DNA from: Thermomicrobiaceae bacterium
GTDB taxonomy: Bacteria; Chloroflexota; Chloroflexia; Thermomicrobiales; Thermomicrobiaceae
Length of the DNA stretch: 64,000 nt
Direction of reading: 5' to 3'
Assembly (NCBI GenBank): GCA_014874455.1
Contig: JADBJL010000090.1
Location: 62,001 to 126,000 of the forward strand
A model generated the notes under the pieces. It saw only the letters and a list, made by a program, of their open reading frames with translations. It was not told where the DNA came from and ran no database searches. Below, piece after piece: positions 8,094 to 16,898 of the stretch; the first letter of the stretch is position 1; each line of letters begins with the position of its first letter. A program made the position numbers and the translations under genes.

Positions 8094-8726
8094 TCACTCG
8101 GCATGCGCGGCGTCGTCTTCCGTCCGGGTGACGGGGCGCCGCTCGGGACGGATCGGACGGTTGAACCGGTTCATGGCACGCACTATACCCTCCTGGCTCC
8201 ACGTCAGGGCAGCGTCGACCGCGCGCTCGACAATGCCTGCCAGTGCCGACTCCTCCTCAGGACGAAAACGACTCAGCACGTACGCAGTGACATCACGCCC
8301 GTCGCTGGGACGCCCGATGCCGATCCGAAGCCGCGCGAACCGGTCGCTCCCGAGCGCCGCGATGATCGATTCCACGCCATGGTGCCCACCACTGCTGCCG
8401 CCCAGGCGCAGCCGGATCGAGCCAAAGGGTAAGTCGACGTCGTCGTACACGACGAGTAGCCGATCGAGCGGTACCCGGTACCAGGCGATCGCCTGGCGGA
8501 CAGCTCGGCCACTCAGGTTCATGAAGGTCATCGGTTTGACGAGGATCAGGCGGACGCTCCCCGCTTCGGCCAGAGCGATCTCGGCTTCGAAACGGTTGAG
8601 CCACCGATCGACGCCGAGTCGGCGCGCCAGCGCGTCGACGACCAGGAAGCCGACGTTATGGCGAGTGCGTGCATAGCGCGGGCCGGGATTCCCGAGGCCG
8701 ACAATGACCTTGATTTCCTGGCTCAT
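8094..8726 (-). CDS. pth: peptidyl-tRNA hydrolase
   Basis: Releases tRNA from peptidyl-tRNA that drops off the ribosome. The start is the ATG at 8726, which overlaps the stop of the upstream glycosyltransferase in an ATGA; the 48 extra residues of the ORF-track version have no family resemblance. The 210-aa protein shows GLGNPGPRYARTRHNVGF (catalytic His23), KPMTFMNLSG, YDDVDLPFG and GSSGGHHGVESI, all typical. The C-terminus (about 190-210) is basic and Arg-rich, slightly longer than in E. coli. Confidence 0.95.
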   Translation of the reverse strand: MSQEIKVIVGLGNPGPRYARTRHNVGFLVVDALARRLGVDRWLNRFEAEIALAEAGSVRLILVKPMTFMNLSGRAVRQAIAWYRVPLDRLLVVYDDVDLPFGSIRLRLGGSSGGHHGVESIIAALGSDRFARLRIGIGRPSDGRDVTAYVLSRFRPEEESALAGIVERAVDAALTWSQEGIVRAMNRFNRPIRPERRPVTRTEDDAAHAE

Positions 8727-9850
8727 CCCTCGAGCGCCTCTCTGTAGAGCGCCAGCGTCTGGCGTGCACTCTGTTCCCAGCGAAACCGCGGCGCTCGCTG
8801 AAGCCCGCGCTGAGCCAACGTCCGCCGCCGCAGCTCGTCCCCCATGAGCCGGCCGATCTCCTGGGCCCAAACCTCAGGACAGTCGGAGTCGACGAATTCT
8901 CCCGCCTCATCGAGTATTTCGGGAAGGGCACCGCGCCGAGCCGCCAGCACGGGCAGGCCACTCGCCATCGCCTCGGCAGCGGGAAGGCAGAAGCCCTCAT
9001 CGAGCGAGGGTATCACGAGCATGGTCGCGACCGCATACAAGGCGCGCAGGGCATCGTCACTCGCATCCCTCAGCCAGATCGCCAGGCCGCGATCGATAGC
9101 CGATTGGAGTACAGTGACGGCGCCATCGTCGCACCAACCCGCCTGGCCCACGACCACAAGGATCGGAGCGTTCGCGACGGAGCGTGACCACAACCGCTCG
9201 AGCGCACCCACCAGAAGCGGATAGCGCTTGCGCGGCTCGATAGTGCCGACAGCGAGGACAAGGCTCCGTTCGCGTAACTGCCTCACGCGTTCCGGGCCGA
9301 CCGCCTCCTCGATAGTGTGCCAGGGATCGACTGGCAATGGATGGAAGAAGCGATCGTCGACCCCGTTATGCACCACTCGGACGCGATCGGCCAAGGCGGG
9401 ATAGGCCTGGCGCAGGCGGGCGGCTGTCCACTGGGAGACCGCGATGATCCGATTTGCCGCGGACAAAGCTTCGGCGAGCTGGCCGTAGTAACGCCGCGCC
9501 TCAGCCGAGAGAAGCTGCGGGTTATCCAAGAAAGCCAGGTCGTGAACCGTTGCGACGCGGCGAACAGAACGCGGCAGCCTCGGCGGGATGAAGTCGGGGC
9601 TGTGAACGAGGGCAGGCCGACGGAGGGCCAGCTCCAGACCGAGTACGCTGCGTTCCCAACGGTGGTGCGGAGGAGTAAGGACGCGAACCGCTGGCAGGGG
9701 TGCATCGACCCGTCGATTTCGAACCAGCAGGAGTTCGAACCCGTGGTCGAGCCGCGCGAACGCCGAGGCCAAGCCCAGCACGTAGCGCTGGATACCCCCG
9801 CGCCGGTACGCAAGGAGTCGACCATCAATGAGGATGCGGGGTCGGGCCAT
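8723..9850 (-). CDS. GT4-family glycosyltransferase
   Basis: 375-aa retaining, nucleotide-sugar-dependent GT-B glycosyltransferase. The N-terminal acceptor half opens with [19 protein letters not shown]; the C-terminal donor half has GTIEPRKRY and the E-x7-E type motif [15 protein letters not shown] (about 290). The donor and acceptor cannot be predicted. Its four-base overlap with pth shows translational coupling but no obvious functional link. It resembles the GT4 enzyme at 51.2 kb in layout and in the GTIEPRK motif. Confidence 0.88.
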   Translation of the reverse strand: MARPRILIDGRLLAYRRGGIQRYVLGLASAFARLDHGFELLLVRNRRVDAPLPAVRVLTPPHHRWERSVLGLELALRRPALVHSPDFIPPRLPRSVRRVATVHDLAFLDNPQLLSAEARRYYGQLAEALSAANRIIAVSQWTAARLRQAYPALADRVRVVHNGVDDRFFHPLPVDPWHTIEEAVGPERVRQLRERSLVLAVGTIEPRKRYPLLVGALERLWSRSVANAPILVVVGQAGWCDDGAVTVLQSAIDRGLAIWLRDASDDALRALYAVATMLVIPSLDEGFCLPAAEAMASGLPVLAARRGALPEILDEAGEFVDSDCPEVWAQEIGRLMGDELRRRTLAQRGLQRAPRFRWEQSARQTLALYREALEG

Positions 9851-9898
9851 AGCGCTCCTCTGCTCTCACCGTCCCTGCGGCCCGCCGGGGCCGACTGG

Positions 9899-9904
9899 TA
9901 TACT
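9899..9904 (+). promoter_or_regulatory. -10 element TATACT of tatA
   Basis: TATACT lies 63 bases before the tatA ATG in the divergent gap with the glycosyltransferase. The -35 position (about 9876-9881, TGCGGC) is poor, so the promoter is only partly supported. Confidence 0.45.
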
Positions 9905-9925
9905 ACCTGGTGCTGTGGGCGCCTG

Positions 9926-9949
9926 CGCCAGGCAGAGCGACGCCTGGCG
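9926..9949 (+). promoter_or_regulatory. hairpin in tatA leader
   Basis: CGCCAGGC and GCCTGGCG form a perfect 8-bp stem with an 8-base loop between the -10 element and the ribosome site of tatA. Function unknown; it may stabilise the messenger 5' end. Confidence 0.4.
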
Positions 9950-9967
9950 ACATCGAGGAGCATATCG

Positions 9968-10465
9968 ATGAACTTCTTCGGAATGGGCCCAATGGAACTC
10001 GCGGTGATCCTGGTGATTGCCCTGATTATCTTCGGGCCGGGCAAGCTTCCCGAGATCGGGGCGGCGATCGGAAGGGGTATCCGCGACTTTCGTGCCGCAA
10101 CGCGCGAGTTGACGAGCGAGTTCGAAGAGACCCTCCGCGAAGTCGAGACGACGGCCAGCGAGGTGCAAGGGACGGCCCGGGAGGTCGGGCAGACGACCCA
10201 GTCGGTCTTGGCCGAAGCTCAGAGTGCCACTCGTGCAGCCCTCGCCGAGCCGAAAGCCGACCAGGCACCCGCGCCAGCGACAGCACCGGCGGCAGCGGCC
10301 GTACCGACTGTCACTGTTGACTACACGCCCGAGGATCCGGCACCGCCCGTTGCGAGTAACGGTCAGCCGCCGGCGGTCAAGGCTCCGACGAAGGCCGATC
10401 CGCTCGCTGACCTCGCCGCGTTCGGTGCCTTGTTGGACGAGATGCCGCCGAAGTCTGAGAGCTGA
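9968..10465 (+). CDS. tatA: TatA/E family twin-arginine translocase subunit
   Basis: Pore-forming subunit for export of folded proteins across the cytoplasmic membrane. The ATG at 9968 follows GAGGAG at 8 bases and gives the standard start: a single N-terminal transmembrane helix (about 7-22), the [10 protein letters not shown] hinge (about 23-32) and an amphipathic helix. The 382-aa ORF-track version extends antisense into the glycosyltransferase and is rejected. The 165-aa length is above the TatA norm because of a Pro/Ala-rich, poorly conserved tail (about 95-150). The FGPGKLP hinge fits TatA better than TatB. TatC is not in the window. Confidence 0.9.
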   Translation: MNFFGMGPMELAVILVIALIIFGPGKLPEIGAAIGRGIRDFRAATRELTSEFEETLREVETTASEVQGTAREVGQTTQSVLAEAQSATRAALAEPKADQAPAPATAPAAAAVPTVTVDYTPEDPAPPVASNGQPPAVKAPTKADPLADLAAFGALLDEMPPKSES

Positions 10466-10495
10466 TACCGGTGGCATGTGAGTCGGTTTAGCCCC

Positions 10496-11128
10496 TCACG
10501 TATCCTTCCGCTCGGCGACCCAGACCGACGCGTACCCGTAGCGACTCGGTCTGCGCAGCCAGTAGCCAGGTAGCCTATCACTGGACAGCGGTGCCTCGGG
10601 CTGCCAGCCTGGCGAGAGGGCATGCCCGTAGAAGGCACGCAAGAAGACCACATGAGGCCATTGCCACCAGGCATGGCGCTCGAACGTTCCACCGATCACC
10701 ACGAGGAACCGCCCTCCTGGGGCGAGCACACGTGCGACTTCGTCTCGAACTCGTTGCTCGAGGATGAATTCGGCCGGAAACGTGCTGACCACAGTCGTGA
10801 AGGTGCCTTCACGAAAGGGGAGCGCTCGGGCGTCACCGCGCACCAGGTGCACGCCGGTTTTCGCGGCGCGGCCTCTGGCTCGCCGTAGCATTGCCGGTGA
10901 GCGATCGAGACCGACCACAACCTTGCCAGCCGTCGCGAGGTCTGGCAGGAACTGTCCGGTACCGCAGCCGAGATCCAAGATGCGCTCGCCGTGGACGAGC
11001 GGTAACACGCTACGCTGCCACTCGCGCCACTGACCAGCGAAGAGTAGGATCGTGAGCGGGTCGTAGAGCCAGGCCCCGGAGGTGTAGAGCCAAGTGAAGA
11101 GCCGTTGCCGGAGCTTTGGCGGAATCAT
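10496..11128 (-). CDS. class I SAM-dependent methyltransferase (UbiE-like)
   Basis: About 210-aa Rossmann methyltransferase. SAM motif I is ILDLGCGTGQFLPDL, followed by VVGLDRSPAMLRRAR, the acidic GDARALPF loop and the post-I segment EVARVLAPGGRFLVVIGG. The closest general match is the methyltransferase-11/UbiE group; the substrate is unknown. I prefer the ATG at 11128, with AGGGA 8 bases upstream; the ORF-track ATG at 11203 would run into the tgt start. Divergent from tgt, with about 68 bases between the two starts. The Trp/aromatic-rich C-terminus could touch a membrane lipid substrate. Confidence 0.75.
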   Translation of the reverse strand: MIPPKLRQRLFTWLYTSGAWLYDPLTILLFAGQWREWQRSVLPLVHGERILDLGCGTGQFLPDLATAGKVVVGLDRSPAMLRRARGRAAKTGVHLVRGDARALPFREGTFTTVVSTFPAEFILEQRVRDEVARVLAPGGRFLVVIGGTFERHAWWQWPHVVFLRAFYGHALSPGWQPEAPLSSDRLPGYWLRRPSRYGYASVWVAERKDT

Positions 11129-11196
11129 CGGCCATATCCCTGGAAGAGACAGCTCGGTTGCCTCGCCCGGAACTTGAAAGCAAGACTGGAACGGAG

Positions 11197-12423
11197 ATGA
11201 CAAGGGAAGGCTCCAACGAGTACTTCACCATTGTTGCACGCGACGAGGGTAGCCAGGCACGTACTGGCGTGTTGCGGACGAGACGAGGGCTTGTCCATAC
11301 GCCAGCCTTTATGCCGGTCGGTACCCAGGCGTCGGTCAAGTCGCTGACACCGGACGAAGTCCGCGCTACTGGCTGCGAAATCGTCCTCGCGAACACTTAT
11401 CACCTGATGTTGCGCCCGGGCCCGGAGGTGATCCAGGCCGCGGGCGGGCTCCACGCCTTTATGAGCTGGCCATACCCGATCTTGACCGATTCAGGCGGAT
11501 TTCAAGTCTACAGCCTGGCGACACTGCGCGAGGTTACCGAGCGCGGCGTACGCTTCCGCTCGCACATTGACGGAAGTCTGCATGAACTCACGCCCGAGTC
11601 CGCTATCGCGTTGCAGCTCGGATTCGGATCGGACATCATTATGCCGCTGGACGATGTCCCCGGGTACGAGACCGATCCCCAACGCCAGCGGGAAGCGACG
11701 GAACGGACGCACCGCTGGCTGCAGCGAGCACTGGACTGCTACGAGCGGGCGATCGACCGGCAGGATCCAGCACGTCCGTGGCTCTTCGGCATTGTTCAGG
11801 GTGGGTTCGAGCTCGACCTGCGCCGATGGAGTAGCGAATTCGTCGGCGCGCAACCGGTCGACGGTTGCGCCATCGGGGGATTGAGCGTCGGTGAGCCCAA
11901 GGCGGTGATGCTGGCGTTCCTGGATGAAGTGACCTCGCTATTGCCTTCCGATAAGCCACGCTACCTCATGGGCGTCGGCTCCCCCGAGGATCTCTGGTGG
12001 GGGGTCGCGTGTGGCGTGGACATGTTCGATTGCGTGCATCCAACCCGAGTGGCGCGGCACGGCGCACTCTACACGCCGGAAGGGAGAGTTGACGTAACGC
12101 GCCGCCAATACCGGACACACTTCGGGCCGGTCGATGAGACCTGCGACTGCTTGACCTGCACGCAGTTCACCGCTGCCTACCTCAATCACCTGTTCCGGGC
12201 ACGAGAGCTGCTCGCCTATCGCTTGGCGACAATACATAACCTTCGGTTTATCCAACGGGAGATGGAACGGATTCGTCAGTCGATCCGGGACGGGCGGTTC
12301 ACGGTCGAGCGCGACGCGTTTCTCGCGCGGTACCGTCCAGCCGGTCACGCGGCCGCCGCGGTGCAACGTTTCCGCAGGTTCTCGGCGGGAGGGTTCGAGG
12401 AGGTGAGTGACCTTGACCGGTGA
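11197..12423 (+). CDS. tgt: tRNA-guanine transglycosylase
   Basis: Exchanges guanine 34 of GUN-anticodon tRNAs for preQ1 in queuosine synthesis. The start at ATG 11197 (GGAG immediately upstream) gives 408 aa; the longer ORF start adds unrelated residues. Key motifs: Asp98 in LTDSGGFQVYS, GIVQGG, nucleophile Asp278 in FDCVHPTRVARHG, and the zinc site CDCLTC with a later His in YRLATIHN. All needed residues appear intact. QueA and preQ1 genes are not in the window. The 3' end overlaps the acylphosphatase gene by 17 bases. Confidence 0.96.
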   Translation: MTREGSNEYFTIVARDEGSQARTGVLRTRRGLVHTPAFMPVGTQASVKSLTPDEVRATGCEIVLANTYHLMLRPGPEVIQAAGGLHAFMSWPYPILTDSGGFQVYSLATLREVTERGVRFRSHIDGSLHELTPESAIALQLGFGSDIIMPLDDVPGYETDPQRQREATERTHRWLQRALDCYERAIDRQDPARPWLFGIVQGGFELDLRRWSSEFVGAQPVDGCAIGGLSVGEPKAVMLAFLDEVTSLLPSDKPRYLMGVGSPEDLWWGVACGVDMFDCVHPTRVARHGALYTPEGRVDVTRRQYRTHFGPVDETCDCLTCTQFTAAYLNHLFRARELLAYRLATIHNLRFIQREMERIRQSIRDGRFTVERDAFLARYRPAGHAAAAVQRFRRFSAGGFEEVSDLDR

Positions 12424-12703
12424 AGGGCGCGCTGCTCTACACTGCGTCGTCTATGGACGGGTACAGGGAGTTGGTTTCCGCTTCTTCGTCGTGGAAGAAG
12501 CTGAGCGCCTCGGGCTGACGGGCTGGGTGCGCAACCGGCCCGACGGGCGATCGGTCGAGTTAGTCGCTGAAGGGGCGCGGGCGAAGCTGGAGGAACTCCA
12601 GCGCCTCATTGCTGCAGGGCCGCCCGGTGCGTGGGTGGAGCGGGTAGAGTGCACGTGGAAAGAACCCACTGGCACGTTTACGAGCTTCGCTATCCGGCGG
12701 TGA
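12407..12703 (+). CDS. acyP: acylphosphatase
   Basis: Small cytosolic enzyme that hydrolyses carboxyl-phosphate bonds. The 98-aa protein has the signature GRVQGVGFRFF with phosphate-binding Arg25 and the catalytic Asn43 in WVRNRPDG. A GTG start at 12407 with GAGGAGG a few bases upstream is used; it lies inside the last codons of tgt, so translation is probably coupled. Physiological substrate unknown, as for most members. Confidence 0.93.
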   Translation: MTLTGEGRAALHCVVYGRVQGVGFRFFVVEEAERLGLTGWVRNRPDGRSVELVAEGARAKLEELQRLIAAGPPGAWVERVECTWKEPTGTFTSFAIRR

Positions 12704-12729
12704 CCCGGGGAACGACGGGGGTACACGAG

Positions 12730-12735
12730 TATACT
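12730..12735 (+). promoter_or_regulatory. -10 element TATACT upstream of ugd
   Basis: TATACT lies 46 bases before the ugd ATG in the gap after acyP, but no -35 hexamer is recognisable at the right spacing. Confidence 0.35.
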
Positions 12736-12781
12736 GAGCCGGACTATCGCTCGATGGGCGGCCTGGAGGGACGCGGGGGAC

Positions 12782-14080
12782 ATGGCGATCATCTCCATCA
12801 TCGGGATGGGCTACGTGGGGCTGGTCTACGGGGCAGCCTTCGCTGACCTGGGCAACCAGGTCTACGGCGTCGATATCGACACTGCCAAGGTCGAGAAGCT
12901 GAAGCGTGGAATTGTGCCGATCTACGAGCCGGGGCTCGACGAGCTCGTGCGGCGGAACCGCGAGGCCGGTCGCCTGCGCTTCACGACAGACTATGCGGAG
13001 GCGGTGCCCGAATCCGAATTCGTTTTCATCTGCGTCGACACACCCTCCACCTTCGACGGGGATGCCGACATGCGGGCAGTGCGCTCTGCCGCTGAGACGA
13101 TCGGCCGCAACCTGCGAGGTTATACCGTCGTCGTTAACAAGAGCACCATGCCCATCGGTTCGGGCGACCTCGTCACGCAGCTCATCGAACAGGTGAAGCC
13201 TGCGGACGCGACATTCGCGGTAGTGAGCAACCCGGAGTTCTTGCGCGAAGGCTCAGCCGTACAGGACGTGTTTCACCCCAGCCGGATCGTGCTGGGCGCG
13301 GACGACCGCGGCGCGGCCGAGAAGGTAGCGGAACTCTACCGCGTGCTGAATGCCCCGATCCTGATCACCGACCGGCGGAGCGCGGAAATGATCAAGTACG
13401 CATCGAATGCGATCCTGGCCACCCGGATCAGTTTCATCAACGAGATTGCCCAGATCTGCGAGCAACTCGGTGCGGACGTCAAGGTCGTCGCACAGGGGAT
13501 GGGCTATGATCCCCGGATCGGGCCACATTTCCTCGAAGCCGGAATCGGCTTCGGCGGAAGCTGCTTCCCCAAAGACGTGCGCGCGCTCGCCTATATGGCC
13601 GAGGAGGCCGGCTGCCACCCGCAGTTACTCCATACGGTGCTCGAGATTAACCAGGATCAACGCCGCCGTTTCGTCCGCAGGCTCCAGGAGATTCTGGGTG
13701 ACCTGCACGGGAGGCCGCTAGCGCTGTGGGGGTTGTCGTTCAAGCAAGATACCGACGATATCCGTGAATCCCCGGCGATCGATGTGCTGCGCATGCTCAT
13801 CCAGCGAGGGGCGCGAGTGACAGCGTACGATCCGGTTGCCATGCCGCGCGCAGCCGCAGTCGTTCCGGAGGCGCGGTACGCGAGCGACCCGTATGAAGCA
13901 GTAGAAGGGGCGGACGCGCTGCTGATTGCCACACCGTGGAACGAGTTCAAACAGGCCGATCTGGCACGAGTCAAGGCGTTGATGCGTACCCCTGTTCTCC
14001 TCGATGGCCGGAATCTGTACGAGCCTGCTGACGTGCGGGCCTTGGGGTTCGTGTACGTGGGGGTCGGACGTGGGGTATGA
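12782..14080 (+). CDS. ugd: UDP-glucose 6-dehydrogenase
   Basis: Oxidises UDP-glucose to UDP-glucuronate with 2 NAD+. The 432-aa protein has the N-terminal Rossmann motif GMGYVG (8-13), YEPGLDEL, NKSTMPIGSG, NPEFLREG and the active-site Cys261 in GFGGSCFPKD, then the C-terminal UDP-binding domain with LWGLSFKQDTDDIRESPA. Product supply to the UXS-like decarboxylase at 47.7 kb is a reasonable inference. It is the first gene of a run with acpS and nnr, overlapping acpS by 11 bases; these partners look unrelated in function. Confidence 0.95.
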   Translation: MAIISIIGMGYVGLVYGAAFADLGNQVYGVDIDTAKVEKLKRGIVPIYEPGLDELVRRNREAGRLRFTTDYAEAVPESEFVFICVDTPSTFDGDADMRAVRSAAETIGRNLRGYTVVVNKSTMPIGSGDLVTQLIEQVKPADATFAVVSNPEFLREGSAVQDVFHPSRIVLGADDRGAAEKVAELYRVLNAPILITDRRSAEMIKYASNAILATRISFINEIAQICEQLGADVKVVAQGMGYDPRIGPHFLEAGIGFGGSCFPKDVRALAYMAEEAGCHPQLLHTVLEINQDQRRRFVRRLQEILGDLHGRPLALWGLSFKQDTDDIRESPAIDVLRMLIQRGARVTAYDPVAMPRAAAVVPEARYASDPYEAVEGADALLIATPWNEFKQADLARVKALMRTPVLLDGRNLYEPADVRALGFVYVGVGRGV

Positions 14081-14534
14081 GCCACTTTGGGATCCGGAAG
14101 CAGCCGGCCCGGTCGAAGTGGGTATCGACATCATTGAGGTTGGTCGTGTCGCTCGCGCCCTCGAGCGCTTCGGGGAGCGCTTCTTGCGTCGCGTGTATAC
14201 GGAACAGGAGCGAGCGAGATATGCCGCCCGGGTCGCGGAACTCGCGGCCCGCTTCGCAGCGAAGGAAGCGACGATGAAGGCGCTCGGAACCGGCGTGCGC
14301 GGGATTAAGTGGCGGGAGATCGAGATCCTCTCGAACCGCCGTGGGAAACCGATCCTCGTCCTGCATGGTGGAGCTAAGGAGCGTGCTGAACAGCTCGGCT
14401 TCGAGCATCTCACCGTGTCGCTGACGCACTCGCGTTCCGAGGCGATCGCGGTTGTGGTGGCTGTCAAGAAGCATCTCCTGGGGAGTGGTGGCGATGCTGA
14501 AGCTCTGCCGAGTCGACGAGGTGCGGCGGGCTGA
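14070..14534 (+). CDS. acpS: holo-[acyl-carrier-protein] synthase
   Basis: Transfers 4'-phosphopantetheine from CoA to ACP. Magnesium-site residues are Asp20 (VGIDIIEV) and Glu66 (RFAAKEATMKALGTG). I chose the GTG at 14070, which follows GGGGGTCGGA; a GTG at 14118 would give the shortest protein with the conserved start. The ORF-track ATG at 14004 lies deep in ugd. At 154 aa it is longer than the usual 120-130, with extra residues at both ends; the C-terminal tail overlaps nnr by 41 bases. Confidence 0.88.
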   Translation: MGYEPLWDPEAAGPVEVGIDIIEVGRVARALERFGERFLRRVYTEQERARYAARVAELAARFAAKEATMKALGTGVRGIKWREIEILSNRRGKPILVLHGGAKERAEQLGFEHLTVSLTHSRSEAIAVVVAVKKHLLGSGGDAEALPSRRGAAG

Positions 14535-16083
14535 GGAGGCGGCGGTCGCGTCCGGGCGTTCGGTTGCCGATCTGATGGCGATCGCCGGGAGCGGAGTCGC
14601 CAGCGAAATCCTGAAACGAGCTACGCGCGCCGGCACGGCCTTGTTCCTCGTGGGGCCGGGCAACAACGGGGGTGATGGGCTGGTCGCTGCCAGCCATCTG
14701 GCGGGCCGGGGATGGCGCTGCCTGGTCTGGGGATGGAAGCGAAGCTCGCCGGGCGACCTGCCGGTCGAGCAGAGCCTGCTCGAGCGACTGGAATGGATCG
14801 ATCCGGCAGGAATCGACGCCGCTATCGCTTCAGCCGATGTGATCGTGGACGCTGTCTTCGGCATCGGCGGTAAGCCGACGCTGCCCGATGAAGTCGGACG
14901 AGTTTTCGCTGCCGCGCGGGAGGCGCGGGTGCGGCGCGGCATCCCTCTCGTGGCGGTGGACACCCCCTCCGGGGTCGACTGCGATTCAGGGGAGTCCGAT
15001 CCTCGCGCGTTTCATGCCGATCTTACGGTGATGCTCGGTCTACCCAAGGTCGGACTGTACCGGCCGCCGGCCCTGTTGCACACCGGTCTGATCGAGTTCG
15101 TCGATATCGGTCTGCCTGCGCCGCCGGTGGGGCCCGGCGATGCTGCGCTGGTCACGCTGGAGGATGCGCGCGAGTGGTTACCGAGGCGACCCGCCGACAC
15201 GCACAAGCGGGCCGTCGGGACAGTGCTCGTCGTCGGCGGAGCCCCGACCTTCTACGGCGCCCCACGACTGGCGGCTGGGGCGGCCTTGCGTGCTGGCGCG
15301 GGACTCGTGACGCTGGCCGTGATCCGATCCTTGATCCCGTCGATCGCCGCCTCTCTTCCGGAAGTGACGTTCCTCCCACTCCCGGAGGGCGAGTTAGGTG
15401 CCGGAGCACGTATGGCGGAGCTCGTCCGGGAGGCGCTACCGCGGTACGATGCGCTGCTCGTCGGCCCTGGGCTCGGCCAGGAACCCCCGGTTCCCGAGTT
15501 CCTCGCCGGACTCTTCGGACTGCGAGGGGCACCTCGGCCGATCGGCTTCGGGCAGCCGCCTCAAGCTGGCCTGCCGCAACGGTTTACCGGGAGGGCGGTG
15601 GTCGACGCTGACGGGTTGAACTGGCTTGCAGGCCAACCGGACTGGTGGATCCAGTTGGCCGATGCCGACCTGATCCTGACGCCCCATCCCGGAGAGCTGG
15701 CGCGTCTCCTGAACATCGGGACGCGAGAGATCACGTCTGATCCATGGGCGTATGCAGCGGAAGCTGCTCGGCGGTTCCACCAGCACGTGGTGTTGAAGTA
15801 CGGTCACGCCACGCTCGCCTGTCCCGACGGAACCCTGATCGTCTCGCCGCAGGTGCATCCAGCGCTGGCAACGGCTGGTACCGGTGACGTTTTGGCTGGA
15901 CTGATCGCTGGGCTGGCAGCGCAGGGGCTGGGCTCGCGCGAGGCGGCGGCGGCTGGACTGGCGGTGGGAAGCGAGGCGATGCAGGAAGCGGTGCGCCGCG
16001 TCGGGACACTGGGGCTGCTCGCGGGTGACTTGGTCGAAGAGATCGCTGGGGTGCTGGCGCGGGTCTACGAGGCACGCTGGTAG
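14494..16083 (+). CDS. nnr: bifunctional NAD(P)HX epimerase/dehydratase
   Basis: Repairs hydrated NAD(P)H. The 529-aa fusion has an N-terminal YjeF-N epimerase domain (GPGNNGGDGL, about 56-65; DAVFGIGG; DTPSGVDCDSG) and a C-terminal ribokinase-like ADP/ATP-dependent dehydratase domain (LKYGHATLACPDG; TAGTGDVLAGLIAGL, about 458-472). The ATG at 14494 is preceded by GGGAG and starts right at the conserved KLCRVDEVRRAEE-type helix; the ORF-track start 14 codons upstream reads acpS sequence. Fusion of the two activities is the usual bacterial form. Both halves look intact. Confidence 0.94.
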   Translation: MLKLCRVDEVRRAEEAAVASGRSVADLMAIAGSGVASEILKRATRAGTALFLVGPGNNGGDGLVAASHLAGRGWRCLVWGWKRSSPGDLPVEQSLLERLEWIDPAGIDAAIASADVIVDAVFGIGGKPTLPDEVGRVFAAAREARVRRGIPLVAVDTPSGVDCDSGESDPRAFHADLTVMLGLPKVGLYRPPALLHTGLIEFVDIGLPAPPVGPGDAALVTLEDAREWLPRRPADTHKRAVGTVLVVGGAPTFYGAPRLAAGAALRAGAGLVTLAVIRSLIPSIAASLPEVTFLPLPEGELGAGARMAELVREALPRYDALLVGPGLGQEPPVPEFLAGLFGLRGAPRPIGFGQPPQAGLPQRFTGRAVVDADGLNWLAGQPDWWIQLADADLILTPHPGELARLLNIGTREITSDPWAYAAEAARRFHQHVVLKYGHATLACPDGTLIVSPQVHPALATAGTGDVLAGLIAGLAAQGLGSREAAAAGLAVGSEAMQEAVRRVGTLGLLAGDLVEEIAGVLARVYEARW

Positions 16084-16210
16084 GGGAACGCGACAAGCGA
16101 GGAACGGCGGATGGCAGAGGGCTCCAACGACATATCCCTTTGTGCCATCAAACGAACCGCAACCTCGAAGACCTGGAACTCCCGTACCCCCTCGCGCTAC
16201 CGAAGCTCGC

Positions 16211-16729
16211 TCAAGCTGATTCCTGCTGTCGCTTCAGCTCCTCGATGTCCTCGCGGACAACGAACGTCCGGCCGGACATCTCGTCGCGCACGTACTCGAG
16301 CTTACGCTCGTCCATCCAGCGATAGATCGTGGGCCGTGTCACACCGAGCTGCTGCGCAGCGCTGCCAATGCTGACCAGCTCACCAGGCTCGTAGGCTCGG
16401 AACTTCGCCAGGGAGAGCAGCCGACCCAGGTCGGTTTCCCAGAAACTCCGCGGCACAGTGTAGTCCTCAGCACCGGGGGCCCAGAACAGCATCTGGAGCA
16501 CCAACTCGATCGCCTCGAGCGTCCGCTCGCGGTTCTCGGTGATCTTCCCCTGAGCCACAGCCGCCAGCCGCTGCAGCACCTGACCAAGGGGGCCCTCGCG
16601 AAGCTGCTCCAACGAAAGCTGTTGAACCGCCTTGGGATACAATCGACTCATCAAGCGGTGATGCTGCGTGTACAGCAGCTTGAGCGCCTCGTCGATGACC
16701 TTCTGGTAGTCCAGCGCCTCGGCCTCCAC
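16211..16729 (-). CDS. HTH (excisionase/MerR-type) DNA-binding protein of unknown role
   Basis: 172 aa, not assigned to a named family. The C-terminal part (about 118-165: SIGSAAQQLGVTRPTIYRWMDER, then a beta-hairpin wing with GRTFVVREDIEEL) is an excisionase-family winged helix-turn-helix. The N-terminal 110 residues are helical with Leu heptads and no family I know; they may be a sensing or dimerisation part. The GTG start at 16729 is backed by GGGGG five bases upstream. The gene has its own near-consensus promoter and is divergent from the ABC exporter pair, so it is a candidate regulator of those genes and possibly of itself. Confidence 0.7.
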   Translation of the reverse strand: MEAEALDYQKVIDEALKLLYTQHHRLMSRLYPKAVQQLSLEQLREGPLGQVLQRLAAVAQGKITENRERTLEAIELVLQMLFWAPGAEDYTVPRSFWETDLGRLLSLAKFRAYEPGELVSIGSAAQQLGVTRPTIYRWMDERKLEYVRDEMSGRTFVVREDIEELKRQQESA

Positions 16730-16774
16730 TGTACCCCCTCTCAGGCCGCGAACGGACAGGTCTTGTACGTACCC

Positions 16775-16803
16775 ATTTTACGGACACTCCCGAACAAGGT
16801 CAA
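16775..16803 (-). promoter_or_regulatory. HTH gene promoter, TTGACC-17-TAAAAT
   Basis: Minus-strand TTGACC (16798-16803) and TAAAAT (16775-16780) with 17-base spacing; transcription should start near 16768, about 40 bases before the GTG start. Confidence 0.72.
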
Positions 16804-16805
16804 TA

Positions 16806-16858
16806 CCGGTTCGCTCGAGCCTTCTCCTAGCCCAGCAGGCCCGGCTGTCGAGAACCGG
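16806..16858. promoter_or_regulatory. candidate operator: inverted 7-mers CCGGTTC / GAACCGG
   Basis: CCGGTTC (16806-16812) and GAACCGG (16852-16858) are exact inverted copies lying just inside the two divergent -35 elements, with 39 bases between them. The placement fits a dimer binding both half-sites, but a 7-mer pair can also occur by chance. Confidence 0.35.
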
Positions 16859-16860
16859 GC

Positions 16861-16889
16861 TTGCACTCTCGCTTCGCGTCCGCTATATC
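16861..16889 (+). promoter_or_regulatory. ABC exporter promoter, TTGCAC-17-TATATC, nearly leaderless
   Basis: TTGCAC (16861-16866) and TATATC (16884-16889) are 17 bases apart. The ATG lies only 10 bases after the -10 element and has no Shine-Dalgarno sequence, so the transcript would begin at or a few bases before the start codon. Confidence 0.62.
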
Positions 16890-16898
16890 CAGAACGCT

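Noticed and set aside
9317-9967. N-terminal extension of the tatA ORF
   Set aside because: Antisense to the glycosyltransferase; the TatA start with ribosome site is at 9968.
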